Positions 11,126-19,519 are shown, numbered from the stretch's first letter. The stretch is DNA of 64,000 bases from Lineus longissimus (GCF_910592395.1 NC_088322.1:1738001-1802000); one strand, 5' to 3'. Notes: generated by a model not told the origin, from the letters alone. Translations and numbers: made by a program.

Positions 11126-12235
11126 ATGAATAAATACATCTCATTAAAAGACTATTATTCTAGTGAGTGGAACAATGAGAATCTTAAAGGATACATTCGT
11201 CCTAGGGTTATGGATCGAGCAGAGCTCTCAGGACGAAGTCTTACTGAGACAGGCAAAGTAGTCCTGCCAAGAATGAAAGAATATGACGTCAGTACCAACA
11301 CTAATGCTCAATTCTGCCGTAATTGTAAAAGGTGGACACTTTTTGAGTATCAAAAAAACTTGAATTCAGCAAGGTACGCAGCTAAAACTGTGAAGTATCA
11401 ATTCTGCACCAATTGCAATTCGACTACTTACGACGATGATTTTAAAACTCTTGAGATCAATATTGACAACAAGACACGTTACTTTGACAGTATTCTAAGG
11501 AAACTTGGATGGAGTCGGCTGTCCGAATCGGCAGTTAAGTATTTAAAGGACTTTGTGGAAGGGTATTTACAGTGCTACTTTTCAAGTCACAGAAAATGTC
11601 TTAGTAAGCAGAGATATGAAAGTACTCTTCAGTCAGCCCTAAAAATGGGTATTAACACTCTCCCCTCTAAGTTATGTAACCAAGGGTTACATGGTGAAGC
11701 CATGCTTTTTAAATTTCACTGTGGGGAATATGATTGGTTTCTTGCCATTGAATTTATTAACAGGGCAATTGGTAAACCGCAATTAACCGATGAGAATATC
11801 ACTGACCTTAGACTAGTGTACTATGCTTTCCTTAGATTTCTGCATTACTGTGGTGTGAAGGTCACCATTAACTACAAGGTATTTTTACACCAAGCCTTTA
11901 AAACGCTGAAAATTGATTATGTAATATTTACACCTTTTTTAACCAACAAGGAGCAAGTAAATGATTTGGAGAGAATATGGTATGATTTCACTCAAAGTAT
12001 TTTCTTCCAGAATTACAAGGTTGAGAAGGAATATGACCAGGATATTGACAAGCAGTTTGACGTTTTACTGAGTGCCAGTGCAGGTAGAGACAATAACTGC
12101 ATCAGTAGTATTAAGTTTACACCACCCGGACTTCGTCCTGAGAGCATAGCTCGAGCCGGACTTCGTCCTGAGAGCATAGCTCGAGCCGGACTTCGTCCTG
12201 AGAGCATAGCTGGAGCTAGTGTTAAGATGCAATAA
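11126..12235 (+). CDS. Zinc-ribbon protein of unknown function
   Basis: 369 aa. Two CxxC pairs (C64/C67 and C94/C97) form a probable zinc ribbon. The rest has no motif I recognise; it is rich in aromatic residues and looks globular up to about residue 330. A double-hairpin module lies near the N-terminus (about residues 31-39, read DRAELSGRS), and three 30-bp copies make up most of the last 35 residues (GLRPESIAR repeats). I looked for an adenain-like His-Asn-Cys pattern and did not find a convincing one. Its position among virion-type genes suggests a structural or DNA-binding role, which is only inference. Confidence 0.65.
   Translation: MNKYISLKDYYSSEWNNENLKGYIRPRVMDRAELSGRSLTETGKVVLPRMKEYDVSTNTNAQFCRNCKRWTLFEYQKNLNSARYAAKTVKYQFCTNCNSTTYDDDFKTLEINIDNKTRYFDSILRKLGWSRLSESAVKYLKDFVEGYLQCYFSSHRKCLSKQRYESTLQSALKMGINTLPSKLCNQGLHGEAMLFKFHCGEYDWFLAIEFINRAIGKPQLTDENITDLRLVYYAFLRFLHYCGVKVTINYKVFLHQAFKTLKIDYVIFTPFLTNKEQVNDLERIWYDFTQSIFFQNYKVEKEYDQDIDKQFDVLLSASAGRDNNCISSIKFTPPGLRPESIARAGLRPESIARAGLRPESIAGASVKMQ
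11217..11241 (+). repeat. Double-hairpin module
   Basis: GAGC-AGA-GCTC (11217-11227), 3 nt, then GGAC-GAA-GTCT (11231-11241, last pair imperfect). It is read in frame within the zinc-ribbon protein. Confidence 0.85.
12128..12217 (+). repeat. Three tandem 30-bp double-hairpin units
   Basis: Three consecutive 30-bp units, each GGAC-TTC-GTCC, 3 nt, GAGC-ATA-GCTC, 5 nt. The first two are identical; the third has GCTG instead of GCTC. They are in frame at the C-terminus of the zinc-ribbon protein and show that the module can expand in tandem. Confidence 0.95.
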
Positions 12236-12286
12236 AGTTGTGAAAACAGCATTTTGCACTTAACAGTCATTTTTCCATAATTTTAA

Positions 12287-12493
12287 ATGAATAATCAGCA
12301 AATGAATAGTCAGACATCTGCAGTGATTGAACAACAGATGAAACAGATTGGTGTTATGAGTCCTGAGAGCTTAGCTCGAGTTGGGGCTTCTAACCAACAG
12401 AACACTGGTAGTTACCAACAAAACAGAACTAACTTTCAACAGAACTGCTCTACAAATCAACAAGTTTCAAACAAGCAGTTCAAATTTAGTTAA
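12287..12493 (+). CDS. Q/N-rich 5' part of a frameshifted gene
   Basis: 68 aa from an ATG in TTTTAAATG context, rich in Gln and Asn, ending at TAA 12491-12493. The open frame that continues to 13100 is the +1 frame and has no ATG before 12693, while its N/Q-rich residues before that point continue the style of this segment. I therefore read 12287-13100 as one gene interrupted by a 1-nt indel, or joined by frameshifting, somewhere around 12450-12493. A half hairpin module (12367-12377) lies inside. The function is unknown. Confidence 0.6.
   Translation: MNNQQMNSQTSAVIEQQMKQIGVMSPESLARVGASNQQNTGSYQQNRTNFQQNCSTNQQVSNKQFKFS
12367..12377 (+). repeat. Single hairpin module
   Basis: GAGC-TTA-GCTC, preceded by a decayed TCCTGA remnant of the partner module. 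It is read as SPESLARV in the 68-codon segment. Confidence 0.75.
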
Positions 12494-12530
12494 TCCTAGT
12501 CAAGGAATAGTTAATCCCAGTCAAGGAATA
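12489..12530 (+). repeat. Two 21-bp tandem repeats
   Basis: GTTAATCC(T/C)AGTCAAGGAATA is repeated twice with one difference, followed by a partial third copy. In the downstream frame it encodes VNPSQGI twice. The stop codon of the upstream frame lies in the first copy. Confidence 0.85.
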
Positions 12531-13100
12531 GTCAATTCTAGTTGCCAACTAGGATCAACCAGCAATCAACAAAATTTGAACTATTTGACTGATAGTGGCC
12601 TTAAAGCCAAACAAGACTTAGAGATTCTAGTTGCAACTGGTAAAAGCAAGGATTTCCTTAATAAACAAATAACTTTTAATGACTTAGATAATATGACTGA
12701 AAAAGAAATCTTAAAACATCATAGAATGTATGAAACAAAGATGGCTGCCAGACTTAATGATTCTTTGGGTAAGACAGTAATTAAAGCTTACACTAAATTA
12801 TCAAGGTGGTTATTACCAATAGATGATGAAGATAATCTTTATCATGATCTTAGAAATGATTATTTGATAACTAACGAGTTGGATAAATGGCTTGGATGGT
12901 TGAGTTTGAGAATGGGACCATTAACTGCACTTGCTTCAACAACACTTATTACTTTAGGTCATTGTCATGAGGAATCATCTATGAATACATCGAGTATGAC
13001 TGCATCAAATATGAATACACCAAATATGACTGTCTCTGAATTTGATAAAACCATACATGAAAGTACAGATATCACAGGTAGTGATGATAAAGAAGACTAA
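12494..13100 (+). CDS. 3' part of the frameshifted gene
   Basis: An open frame in the +1 phase relative to the 12287 ATG; it is open from before 12381, and its first ATG is at 12693. It encodes a charged helical region with the block MTEKEILKHHRMYETKMAAR, then a more hydrophobic region ending in TALASTTLITLGHCHEE, then a low-complexity M/N/T/S tail. The layout (helical, then weakly hydrophobic, compact) resembles a small uncharacterised protein I recall from other invertebrate Polintons, but I am not sure. If translated alone from 12693 it would give 135 aa. The real product probably starts at 12287. Confidence 0.55.
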
Positions 13101-13148
13101 ATTAACCTGGTTATGAGAACATAGTTCGAATTAATTTGAGCAAGATAA

Positions 13149-13715
13149 ATGGAACTTGAAACTGTAACTGATACTACTCGAGATATGCTCTCAGGACAAA
13201 GTCCGACTAGGACTACGTCCAGAGAACAAAGTTCGACTAAAGTTTCAGTGTCTAAGAAACCTCGATCAGAGAAACAATTAGCATGGTCTAGAGAACTGGG
13301 TAGAAGATCTAAGGAATTTAAGAGGATAAAAAAGGATAAGACGACATTTAAAGTACAGGACTCCTCACCAAAAAACAGAGTTGTGGAAAAGGAGGAAGAA
13401 GAAGTAGAGGAAGAAGAACCACAATCTCAAAATACTGATGTATCACTGCGTGAATCTAGTAGTAATACTTATTTCTATGTACTAGGTTTAGGTGCCGTTA
13501 TTTTAGCAGCATTCATTGTGTTTAAGAAACTTCCTAAAAAAGTAAGTAAAGAGCAGCGATCAGGCTTGAATCGAGCTCTGCTCTCAGGACAAAGTCCTAA
13601 TCGAACTTTGTTCTCTGGACAAAGTCCGAATGAAGCAGTCATGAAGGGATCAATTAACCCTCTTGTTAAACCTGTAGTTAAAGAGAAGAAATGTACTATT
13701 CCTTTAATGGAATGA
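13149..13715 (+). CDS. Small single-pass membrane protein, lysine/glutamate-rich
   Basis: 188 aa, ATG in GATAAATG context. A basic N-terminal half (SEKQLAWSRELGRRSKEFKR) is followed by a glutamate run (about residues 78-91), one clear membrane segment at about residues 108-125 (YFYVLGLGAVILAAFIVF) and a basic tail. Hairpin modules make up residues about 11-29 and 142-160, so a large part of the protein is repeat-derived. Its 3' end overlaps the convergent minus-strand gene by 20 bp. No family is recognised; a virion membrane or scaffold role is a guess. Confidence 0.6.
   Translation: MELETVTDTTRDMLSGQSPTRTTSREQSSTKVSVSKKPRSEKQLAWSRELGRRSKEFKRIKKDKTTFKVQDSSPKNRVVEKEEEEVEEEEPQSQNTDVSLRESSSNTYFYVLGLGAVILAAFIVFKKLPKKVSKEQRSGLNRALLSGQSPNRTLFSGQSPNEAVMKGSINPLVKPVVKEKKCTIPLME
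13180..13234 (+). repeat. Cluster of four hairpin modules
   Basis: GAGA-TAT-GCTC (13180-13190, one mismatch), GGAC-AAA-GTCC (13194-13204), GGAC-TAC-GTCC (13210-13220) and GAAC-AAA-GTTC (13224-13234). All are in frame in the single-pass membrane protein. Confidence 0.85.
13573..13627 (+). repeat. Cluster of four hairpin modules
   Basis: GAGC-TCT-GCTC (13573-13583), GGAC-AAA-GTCC (13587-13597), GAAC-TTT-GTTC (13603-13613) and GGAC-AAA-GTCC (13617-13627), all with perfect stems. They are in frame near the C-terminus of the single-pass membrane protein. Confidence 0.9.
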
Positions 13716-14709
13716 TCTCATCAGGTGGTCGAGCAGAGCTCTCAGGACGAAGTCCGTCTAGGACAAAGGCCAGAGAGCAAAGCTCGATTCTTAACTCTAA
13801 AGAAACCTCTGTTCCTCTGAAATTAACTAGCTTACCATTCTTATCAGTGATTTCGAATTTTATGTGATTAGTACACTTATTTATCGTTTTCTTACAATTC
13901 GGTTCGTATCGCTGCATTTTTATTTGGTCACCATCTTCTACAGGTATGATGCAGAAAATGTTAGATGGTTTATTGTTGTAGAGGGTCTTAGCTTTGTCAA
14001 CCAAATTAGCTTGCAGGAATAGATATTTCCTGTAAAAGTTGAGTGGTCTTGTGGAGTAGTATTTTCCTTTCTTGGTGAATTTAGTTTGCTTAAAGCCAAA
14101 CCACTCATTCACCACTGTGAGCTGTTTTTCTATCACCTCTCTTATGGTTTTGCTTATTTGAAAACCTTCTGTGTTTCTCTCAATCTTGATTTTTTCATTT
14201 TTATCTAACTTGTCTACTTTCAGAGGGTACTCTTTATCCTCTGTAAGTTCAAGGGTTATGTAATTATTGTTATCACAGTAAATTTTCACATGGCTTATTC
14301 CAATTTCTTTTATGTATTTTTGCCATACCTCACAAAACTCACTTAAACTAAAATGTCGAGAGTATGGAAATGTGTATTGAGTAATGGTGTCTTTAGTTGT
14401 GGTAGAATCATTTTCCAAATGCCGTTCGCAAATTTTCATGACTTCCTTTTCAAGTGTATCTGTTTCAAGTCCAGGAGCAAATAATGTCCTACACCATAAT
14501 TGTTTATCTAAGGGCTCATGTGTTGTAATTCTGGTTATTTCGACTAGAAATGAGAAAATCCTGACTCCCTCTGGTAGAAAATCACCTGTCCACCATGAAT
14601 TGTAAAAGGTTATCGATTTCAAAGTAATGGATTTTATGTCTAATTGGTCTGTTAAGTAGTACTCAAATTTGGCTTCATTACATTCTTGTTCATTGATTAT
14701 GAAGTCCAT
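13696..14709 (-). CDS. Penton-like (single jelly-roll type) protein, putative
   Basis: 337 aa, ATG in AATAGAAATG context, divergent from the polymerase gene. The body is beta-rich in character, and near the end it carries IKFEITDKNGKLVNFRG followed by a hydrophobic strand. The 23322-24089 gene ends in the same pattern (NIRLTDEKGDIIDLNG plus a strand). That C-terminal signature is, to my knowledge, typical of Polinton minor capsid/penton-type proteins, so this may be a second, larger member such as a vertex or spike protein. The last 20 residues or so come from hairpin modules and read-through to TAG at 13696-13698. The assignment rests on one motif. Confidence 0.5.
   Translation of the reverse strand: MDFIINEQECNEAKFEYYLTDQLDIKSITLKSITFYNSWWTGDFLPEGVRIFSFLVEITRITTHEPLDKQLWCRTLFAPGLETDTLEKEVMKICERHLENDSTTTKDTITQYTFPYSRHFSLSEFCEVWQKYIKEIGISHVKIYCDNNNYITLELTEDKEYPLKVDKLDKNEKIKIERNTEGFQISKTIREVIEKQLTVVNEWFGFKQTKFTKKGKYYSTRPLNFYRKYLFLQANLVDKAKTLYNNKPSNIFCIIPVEDGDQIKMQRYEPNCKKTINKCTNHIKFEITDKNGKLVNFRGTEVSLELRIELCSLAFVLDGLRPESSARPPDEIIPLKE
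13731..13785 (-). repeat. Cluster of four hairpin modules
   Basis: On the plus strand: GAGC-AGA-GCTC (13731-13741), GGAC-GAA-GTCC (13745-13755), GGAC-AAA-GGCC (13761-13771, one broken pair) and GAGC-AAA-GCTC (13775-13785). They encode the C-terminus of the penton-like protein (LDGLRPESSARP). Confidence 0.85.
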
Positions 14710-14765
14710 TTCTATTTAATTCAAGAGATTTATTGAATTTAATAAATTTTAATCTAATAAATAGA

Positions 14766-17700
14766 ATGACTGATAAGAATCAGAAAATACTTTGCACTAC
14801 ATGTGACAAGTACATATCCTACAATAATATGGCTATTCACAGGAGAACCAAAGGTCACTTAAGTAAATTAAATCCGGATTATGTCCCTATTGCTCAACCC
14901 CGAGCCCCATCACTGATCCCTAAAACTATGGATAAGAAACTTGCATTTGAGGAAAATGAGCTAGATGGCATAAAGAAAGTGAGTGGAATAGAAATAGTAA
15001 AACAATTTGGCAAGCCTGTAGTCACCATTAGTTTGAAGATTGACAGAGAAGCTAAACAAGTGTATGAATACAGAGATAAATTAGAGGAGGTATTATTTCA
15101 ACTCAATGATTACCATCACAAAATTAGCATATCAGTATTTGCTCAGTTTGATCGACCTTTGGTCGAAGAGCAGAGCATTGATCGTCAGGGTGAAAGTGTA
15201 ACCCGGACAAAGTCCCGAGAACAGAGTTCGACACACCCCATAGAGTCCCCAATGGAAAGCATAATTTCAAGGAACCAGGCAATTTATGCCATAACCAACC
15301 AGTTAAACTACATTAAGACACAGATTGAGGAAAGGTACTTTCAAGGGTCTGGACTTACTTTAAATAAAATAGAGTCTTGTAACATGACCATCTGTTCTTA
15401 CAAGAGGTGTAAAGGTGGTCATTACACTAAATTACCATTTAAAACAAAAGCAGTAATAAATGTGGAATCAAATGACAATAAATGTTTTCTCTGGTCTTTA
15501 TTGGCCGCTAAATATCTGAAAGAAAATCCAGAGACGGACTTTGTCCTGAGAGCAGAGCTCGAGAGTACATTCAATATCACTACCGATATGCTACAAATGA
15601 CTTCGTCACGAGAACAGAGTTCGAAAACTACTGATATCAAAATCAAATCATTTCCTGTATGTATTCAAAAGGATATCCCTAAGATAGAGAGTGATAATAA
15701 TCTCAAAATTAATGTGTTCAAGTTAGAGAACGAATCGGCTAAGAGCACCTGTGAGGCAAAACTAGAACCTCTCTACCTGTCCAAGAATTATGATGATGAT
15801 GATGTCATTGATCTGCTCTATTTCAAGGACCATTTCATGTACATAAGAGACATCAATCTTTTCTTCAGGACACTAGCTCATAGAGTGTATCTTTGCAGGA
15901 GATGCATGAATTACTTTTACAGGAAGTCAACACTAGATAAACATAAAAAGAAATGTGGAGAACACGATTACTGTAAGATTACTTTGCCTCCACCTAACAG
16001 TAAATGGTCACAAATTAAATTTGAAAAACACTCATTCAAAAATAGAGTTCCGTGTGTTATCTATGCTGATTTCGAAGCGATAAGCACAACAGTCAATGAT
16101 AACTCGAGCTCTGCTCTCACAACTCAGACAGATACCACTGTTACCACTAAAAAACTTTTTAAACAAAATGCATCAGCTGTTGGTGTTTATGTTCACTCAG
16201 ACTACACACACCTTTACAGTAGCCAGTATGTGTCTCACAGGGGTGCTGATGTTGTAGATGTGTTCTGTAATTGGTTAATCAGGATGGAAGAACAATTCTC
16301 TAATTTATTGAACTGTAACTTTCCTCTAACAATGACAGATGAAGACTCGAGCTCTGCTCTCAGGACGAAGTCCGACTGGCATAAATATCAATTAGAAACA
16401 CATTGTTACTATTGTAATCAACCTTTGGGATATGACAAGGTCAAGGATCATGATCACTACTGTGGTAGATATCGAGGTGCTGCTCACAACTCGTGTAATT
16501 TGAATGAAAAGAAAGCTATGTTTGTTCCAGTGTTTTTTCACAATCTCAGTAATTACGATTCTCACTTATTTATTAAAGAATTAATGAATAAGCTACCGAA
16601 GTACAAGAAACTGAAAATACTTGCCAAAACATCAGAGGAATACATTTCATTTCAGTTCGGTTGTTTCAGGTTTTTGGACTCGTACAGATTCCTGCAGTCC
16701 AGTTTAGACAACATAACCAAATCAATGTTGGATGATGATTTTAAAATTACCAGACAGCTGTTCCCAAATACCACTGACTTTAAGCTATTGAGGAAGAAGG
16801 GTTCAGTACCTTACTCTTTTTACACATCACATGAAAGCTACAATGTTACTTACCTAGAAAAGTCTATGTTTTTTGACGAATTGAAAAATGAAATGGCACC
16901 TGATTCTGCCTATGATGAGGCTAAGGTAATATGGGATCATTTCAAGATCAGGAATCACGGTGAGTTCATTGACCTCTACCTCAAAACTGATGTGATCCTT
17001 TTAGCTGATTTATTTGAGAAATTCAGGGATGTCAATTTGAACTACTTTCAGATAGATCCATGTCACTGTTACTCGGCACCAGGCCTAACCTGGCAAGCTG
17101 GTTTGAAGTACACAGGAATAAACCTAGAACTACTGACTGATACCAACATCTTACTTACTTTTGAGAAAGCAATACGAGGTGGAATTTCGGGTGTTATGGG
17201 AACAAGACATGTAAAGGCAGATGAACACCACAAACTACTCTACGTAGACGCAAATAATCTCTACGGCTGGTCCATGATGGAACCTCAACCCTATGGTAGT
17301 TTTGAAATGATAGATATTGATCCACTTAACATGAATGTTATCAGTAAAGAGCAGATTATGGCAATTCCAAGTGATAGTGAAGTAGGCTACTTCTTAGAGG
17401 TTGATTTGGAGTATCCAGGAAATATTAAATTTAAGTCAAGGAACTTTCCATTCTGTCCCGAATCTCTCTTTATTGAAGATGATGAATTAAGTCCTTACCA
17501 GAGAGAGTTACTGGGCGATGATAAAAGATCAAATGTAGAGAAACTAATACTAACACAAAAGGATAAAACTAATTACATAGTGCATTACAGAATGCTACAA
17601 TTTTACCTCAAGCACGGAATGGTACTTAAGAGGGTTCATTCAGTGATAAGCTTTAAACAATCAAAGTGGTTAGCACCATACATTGATTTTAACACTAAAA

Positions 17701-18545
17701 GAAGTATGGATTCTAAGACTGATTTTGAGAAAGACTATTTTAAACTGATGAACAATTCTTTTTATGGTAAGACCTGTGAGAACATAAGGAACAGGGTTGA
17801 AATTGAATTTGTATCGGACGGGGAGAGAGCCAGGAATGTAATGGCCAATCCCAGGTTTTCATCGATATGCGTATTTGACGAACATAATGCTGCTATTAGC
17901 ATGAGGAAAACATCAATGAAATTCAACAAACCAATCTACATAGGAGCTTCAGTACTTGAATTGTCTAAATTATTAATGTATGAATTCTATTATGAAGTTC
18001 TTCAACCGTACTTTGGTGAGAAAAATATTGAACTGCTGTATCTAGATACAGATTCCTTTGTACTTAACATTAATACTGATGACTTAACTAAAGACTTAAA
18101 GGAGTTGAAACACTATTTTGACTTCAGTAATTATCCAAAAGATCATACACTCTATGACACCAGTAAGAAGAAGGTACCAGGCTACTTTAAGGATGAGCTA
18201 GGAGGAGTAGAGATGACTGAATTCATTGCCCTGAGAAGTAAGATGTATGCTTACAGAACAAAAGATTACGATTCTAAGAAATTGAAGGGTATTGCCAAGA
18301 ATGTAGTAAGGAGAAATATCTCATTTGATGACTATGTTGATTGTCTTGAAAAGAGTAGGTCATTTTACCACAAGATGAGACACTTAAGATCAGATAAACA
18401 CCAAATCTATTTGGAAGAAGTTGACAAAAAAAGCCTCAGTCCTTTTGATGACAAGAGGTTCATATTTGAAGATGGAATAAGCACCTTACCATTTGGAATG
18501 TATTATGAAGGCTACATAGATTACAGCGATTCAAACTTCGCTTGA
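14766..18545 (+). CDS. polB: Protein-primed family B DNA polymerase
   Basis: 1259 aa from the ATG at 14766; the frame is open to 14733, but only a TTG is there. An N-terminal C2H2 finger (C10, C13, H25, H31) and a second finger (C377, C380, H393, C397) precede the 3'-5' exonuclease: Exo I DFEA (D435), Exo II NYDSH (D598), Exo III YLKTDV (D742). Between Exo I and II lies a Cys/His motif CYYCNQPL...DHDHYCGRYRGAAH, common in this subfamily. Polymerase motifs are A YVDANNLYGWSM (D828), B KLMNNSFYGKT (K993, N997, Y1000, G1001) and C LDTDS (D1094, D1096). All catalytic residues are present. It would replicate the linear element from its protein-capped ends. Hairpin modules occur only in the N-terminal part and in one loop between exonuclease motifs. 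It ends convergent to the 18856 gene. Confidence 0.96.
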   Translation: MTDKNQKILCTTCDKYISYNNMAIHRRTKGHLSKLNPDYVPIAQPRAPSLIPKTMDKKLAFEENELDGIKKVSGIEIVKQFGKPVVTISLKIDREAKQVYEYRDKLEEVLFQLNDYHHKISISVFAQFDRPLVEEQSIDRQGESVTRTKSREQSSTHPIESPMESIISRNQAIYAITNQLNYIKTQIEERYFQGSGLTLNKIESCNMTICSYKRCKGGHYTKLPFKTKAVINVESNDNKCFLWSLLAAKYLKENPETDFVLRAELESTFNITTDMLQMTSSREQSSKTTDIKIKSFPVCIQKDIPKIESDNNLKINVFKLENESAKSTCEAKLEPLYLSKNYDDDDVIDLLYFKDHFMYIRDINLFFRTLAHRVYLCRRCMNYFYRKSTLDKHKKKCGEHDYCKITLPPPNSKWSQIKFEKHSFKNRVPCVIYADFEAISTTVNDNSSSALTTQTDTTVTTKKLFKQNASAVGVYVHSDYTHLYSSQYVSHRGADVVDVFCNWLIRMEEQFSNLLNCNFPLTMTDEDSSSALRTKSDWHKYQLETHCYYCNQPLGYDKVKDHDHYCGRYRGAAHNSCNLNEKKAMFVPVFFHNLSNYDSHLFIKELMNKLPKYKKLKILAKTSEEYISFQFGCFRFLDSYRFLQSSLDNITKSMLDDDFKITRQLFPNTTDFKLLRKKGSVPYSFYTSHESYNVTYLEKSMFFDELKNEMAPDSAYDEAKVIWDHFKIRNHGEFIDLYLKTDVILLADLFEKFRDVNLNYFQIDPCHCYSAPGLTWQAGLKYTGINLELLTDTNILLTFEKAIRGGISGVMGTRHVKADEHHKLLYVDANNLYGWSMMEPQPYGSFEMIDIDPLNMNVISKEQIMAIPSDSEVGYFLEVDLEYPGNIKFKSRNFPFCPESLFIEDDELSPYQRELLGDDKRSNVEKLILTQKDKTNYIVHYRMLQFYLKHGMVLKRVHSVISFKQSKWLAPYIDFNTKRSMDSKTDFEKDYFKLMNNSFYGKTCENIRNRVEIEFVSDGERARNVMANPRFSSICVFDEHNAAISMRKTSMKFNKPIYIGASVLELSKLLMYEFYYEVLQPYFGEKNIELLYLDTDSFVLNINTDDLTKDLKELKHYFDFSNYPKDHTLYDTSKKKVPGYFKDELGGVEMTEFIALRSKMYAYRTKDYDSKKLKGIAKNVVRRNISFDDYVDCLEKSRSFYHKMRHLRSDKHQIYLEEVDKKSLSPFDDKRFIFEDGISTLPFGMYYEGYIDYSDSNFA
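15154..15229 (+). repeat. Hairpin modules in the polymerase N-terminal region
   Basis: GACC-TTT-GGTC (15154-15164) with a decayed GAGCAGAGCAT neighbour, then GGAC-AAA-GTCC (15205-15215) and GAAC-AGA-GTTC (15219-15229). All are in frame, upstream of the exonuclease domain. Confidence 0.75.
15536..15560 (+). repeat. Double-hairpin module
   Basis: GGAC-TTT-GTCC (15536-15546), 3 nt, then GAGC-AGA-GCTC (15550-15560), read as DFVLRAELE in the polymerase N-terminal region. Confidence 0.9.
15598..15622 (+). repeat. Double-hairpin module with covarying stems
   Basis: TGAC-TTC-GTCA (15598-15608), 3 nt, then GAAC-AGA-GTTC (15612-15622). Both stems differ from the commonest form and both still pair. 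It is in frame in the polymerase gene (TSSREQSS). Confidence 0.88.
16106..16116 (+). repeat. Single hairpin module in the polymerase
   Basis: GAGC-TCT-GCTC, read SSSAL, shortly after the Exo I motif. The partner module has decayed to TCACAACTCAG. Confidence 0.75.
16349..16373 (+). repeat. Double-hairpin module in the polymerase
   Basis: GAGC-TCT-GCTC (16349-16359), 3 nt, then GGAC-GAA-GTCC (16363-16373), read SSSALRTKSDW between Exo I and Exo II, just before the Cys/His motif. Confidence 0.9.
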
Positions 18546-18564
18546 GTTGCAAAAATCATTATTC

Positions 18565-18635
18565 GGACTTTGTCCTAGTCGAGCTTTGACCTGAGAGCAG
18601 AGCTCGATTAGGACTACGTCCAGAGAACAAAGTTC
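18565..18635. repeat. Intergenic hairpin-module cluster 1
   Basis: GGAC-TTT-GTCC (18565-18575), a decayed GAGC-TTT module, GAGC-AGA-GCTC (18595-18605), GGAC-TAC-GTCC (18611-18621) and GAAC-AAA-GTTC (18625-18635). Confidence 0.9.
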
Positions 18636-18756
18636 GATTAAACTAATGAATAGGGTGGTGCTGATGGTAGTGCTACTTGGTGAAATTCATCCCTAACACC
18701 AAAGTAATGATAATAGTGATAGTGATACACCACATTAGGATTAGGACTATTTAGTC

Positions 18757-18841
18757 GGACTTCGTCCTCGGGACCTTGTCCTAGTCCGACTTCGTCTTGA
18801 GAGCATAGCTCGAGTCGAACTTTGTTCTCTGGACGTAGTCC
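18757..18841. repeat. Intergenic hairpin-module cluster 2
   Basis: GGAC-TTC-GTCC (18757-18767), GGAC-CTT-GTCC (18771-18781), a GAC-TTC-GTC module, GAGC-ATA-GCTC (18801-18811), GAAC-TTT-GTTC (18817-18827) and GGAC-GTA-GTCC (18831-18841). Confidence 0.9.
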
Positions 18842-18855
18842 GGGTCCTGTTTGAT

Positions 18856-19515
18856 TTACTGAACTTTTAGTTTTTCTAGCATCTCTGTCTGTGCTAGTTT
18901 TTTTCCTTCTTCTAAAAAAGTCTTCTTTAAAGACTCTACATCAACAGCTGAACTTGCCTCCCTTTGTTTTTTCCTAATGGCATTTTTCATCGAAATGTAT
19001 TTCTCCTTCTCCTTGAGAATCAAAGTAAACTCATCTGTAGATATGTGAGAATCGGTTAAGGCTTTACTAACCAAATCATTGATTGTGTTCAGTTTTGAAA
19101 TTGCCAACATTCTGATATTCTCATGCTTTTCAATTTTCCTTAGAATATTCTTTTTCTCCCAGCCTAAGGCTGATGAAATAATGGCACTACCTATTGTTAC
19201 GCCACCCAAAGCTAAGCCTATCGGTGCCGTGATGACACCAGCTAGAGCGGAAACACCAACAGATCCGGCTGCTACGCTAGTTAAATTAAGGAAATGGCTA
19301 ATGCCAGTAATTACGCTAAATGCTTTTTTGTACTTTGAAAATATCTTTCTTCTAAATTCAATCTCGCTTTCTAAGAAACTCTTAACCTCACATATTTGTT
19401 GTAGTCTGAAAGCCTGAGGGTTACTTTCTGTATGCTTTTCAGACCTTTCATAGTTCAATTGACTTTCAGAGTTTAAATTACTTAAATCTGGATAAACCTT
19501 ATTGTCTCCATCCAT
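18856..19515 (-). CDS. Conserved Polinton-associated hydrophobic/helical protein
   Basis: 219 aa, ATG in AATTAAATG context. A polar N-terminus is followed by a charged helix (about 40-70), a glycine/alanine-rich hydrophobic centre (about 73-117: TSVAAGSVGVSALAGVITAP and onwards), and a long charged helical half with the block HENIRMLAISKLNTINDLVSKAL. As I recall, proteins with a hydrophobic glycine-rich hairpin followed by a KLNT-NDLVSKAL block are frequent in invertebrate Polintons; no function is known to me. Membrane insertion is likely. It lies 4 bp from the next minus-strand gene (19520-19771), so the two probably share expression. Confidence 0.7.
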   Translation of the reverse strand: MDGDNKVYPDLSNLNSESQLNYERSEKHTESNPQAFRLQQICEVKSFLESEIEFRRKIFSKYKKAFSVITGISHFLNLTSVAAGSVGVSALAGVITAPIGLALGGVTIGSAIISSALGWEKKNILRKIEKHENIRMLAISKLNTINDLVSKALTDSHISTDEFTLILKEKEKYISMKNAIRKKQREASSAVDVESLKKTFLEEGKKLAQTEMLEKLKVQ

Positions 19516-19519
19516 TTAA

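Larger units (their letters stand above)
18546..18855. other. Convergent intergenic region built of hairpin modules
   Basis: 310 bp between the tail-to-tail ends of the polymerase and the 18856 gene. It contains nine perfect and several decayed hairpin modules in two clusters (18565-18635, 18757-18841). Between them lies an imperfect inverted pair TACTTGGTG (18674-18682) / CACCAAAGTA (18697-18706) and an AGTGAT-rich stretch. No open frame of note is visible. The structures could end or stabilise transcripts from both sides, which is inference. Confidence 0.7.

Noticed and set aside
12013-12270. Minus-strand frames over the tandem 30-bp units
   Set aside because: They are caused by the repeats being open in most frames. 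The plus-strand gene has the zinc ribbon and fits the gene row.
14733-14765. Upstream extension of the polymerase gene
   Set aside because: The first codon of the longer frame is TTG. The ATG at 14766 has the start context of the other genes and gives a natural N-terminus before the first zinc finger.
18546-18855. tRNA or other small RNA gene in the hairpin-rich spacer
   Set aside because: The hairpins are the dispersed 11-bp modules. No cloverleaf arms or anticodon loop can be placed.
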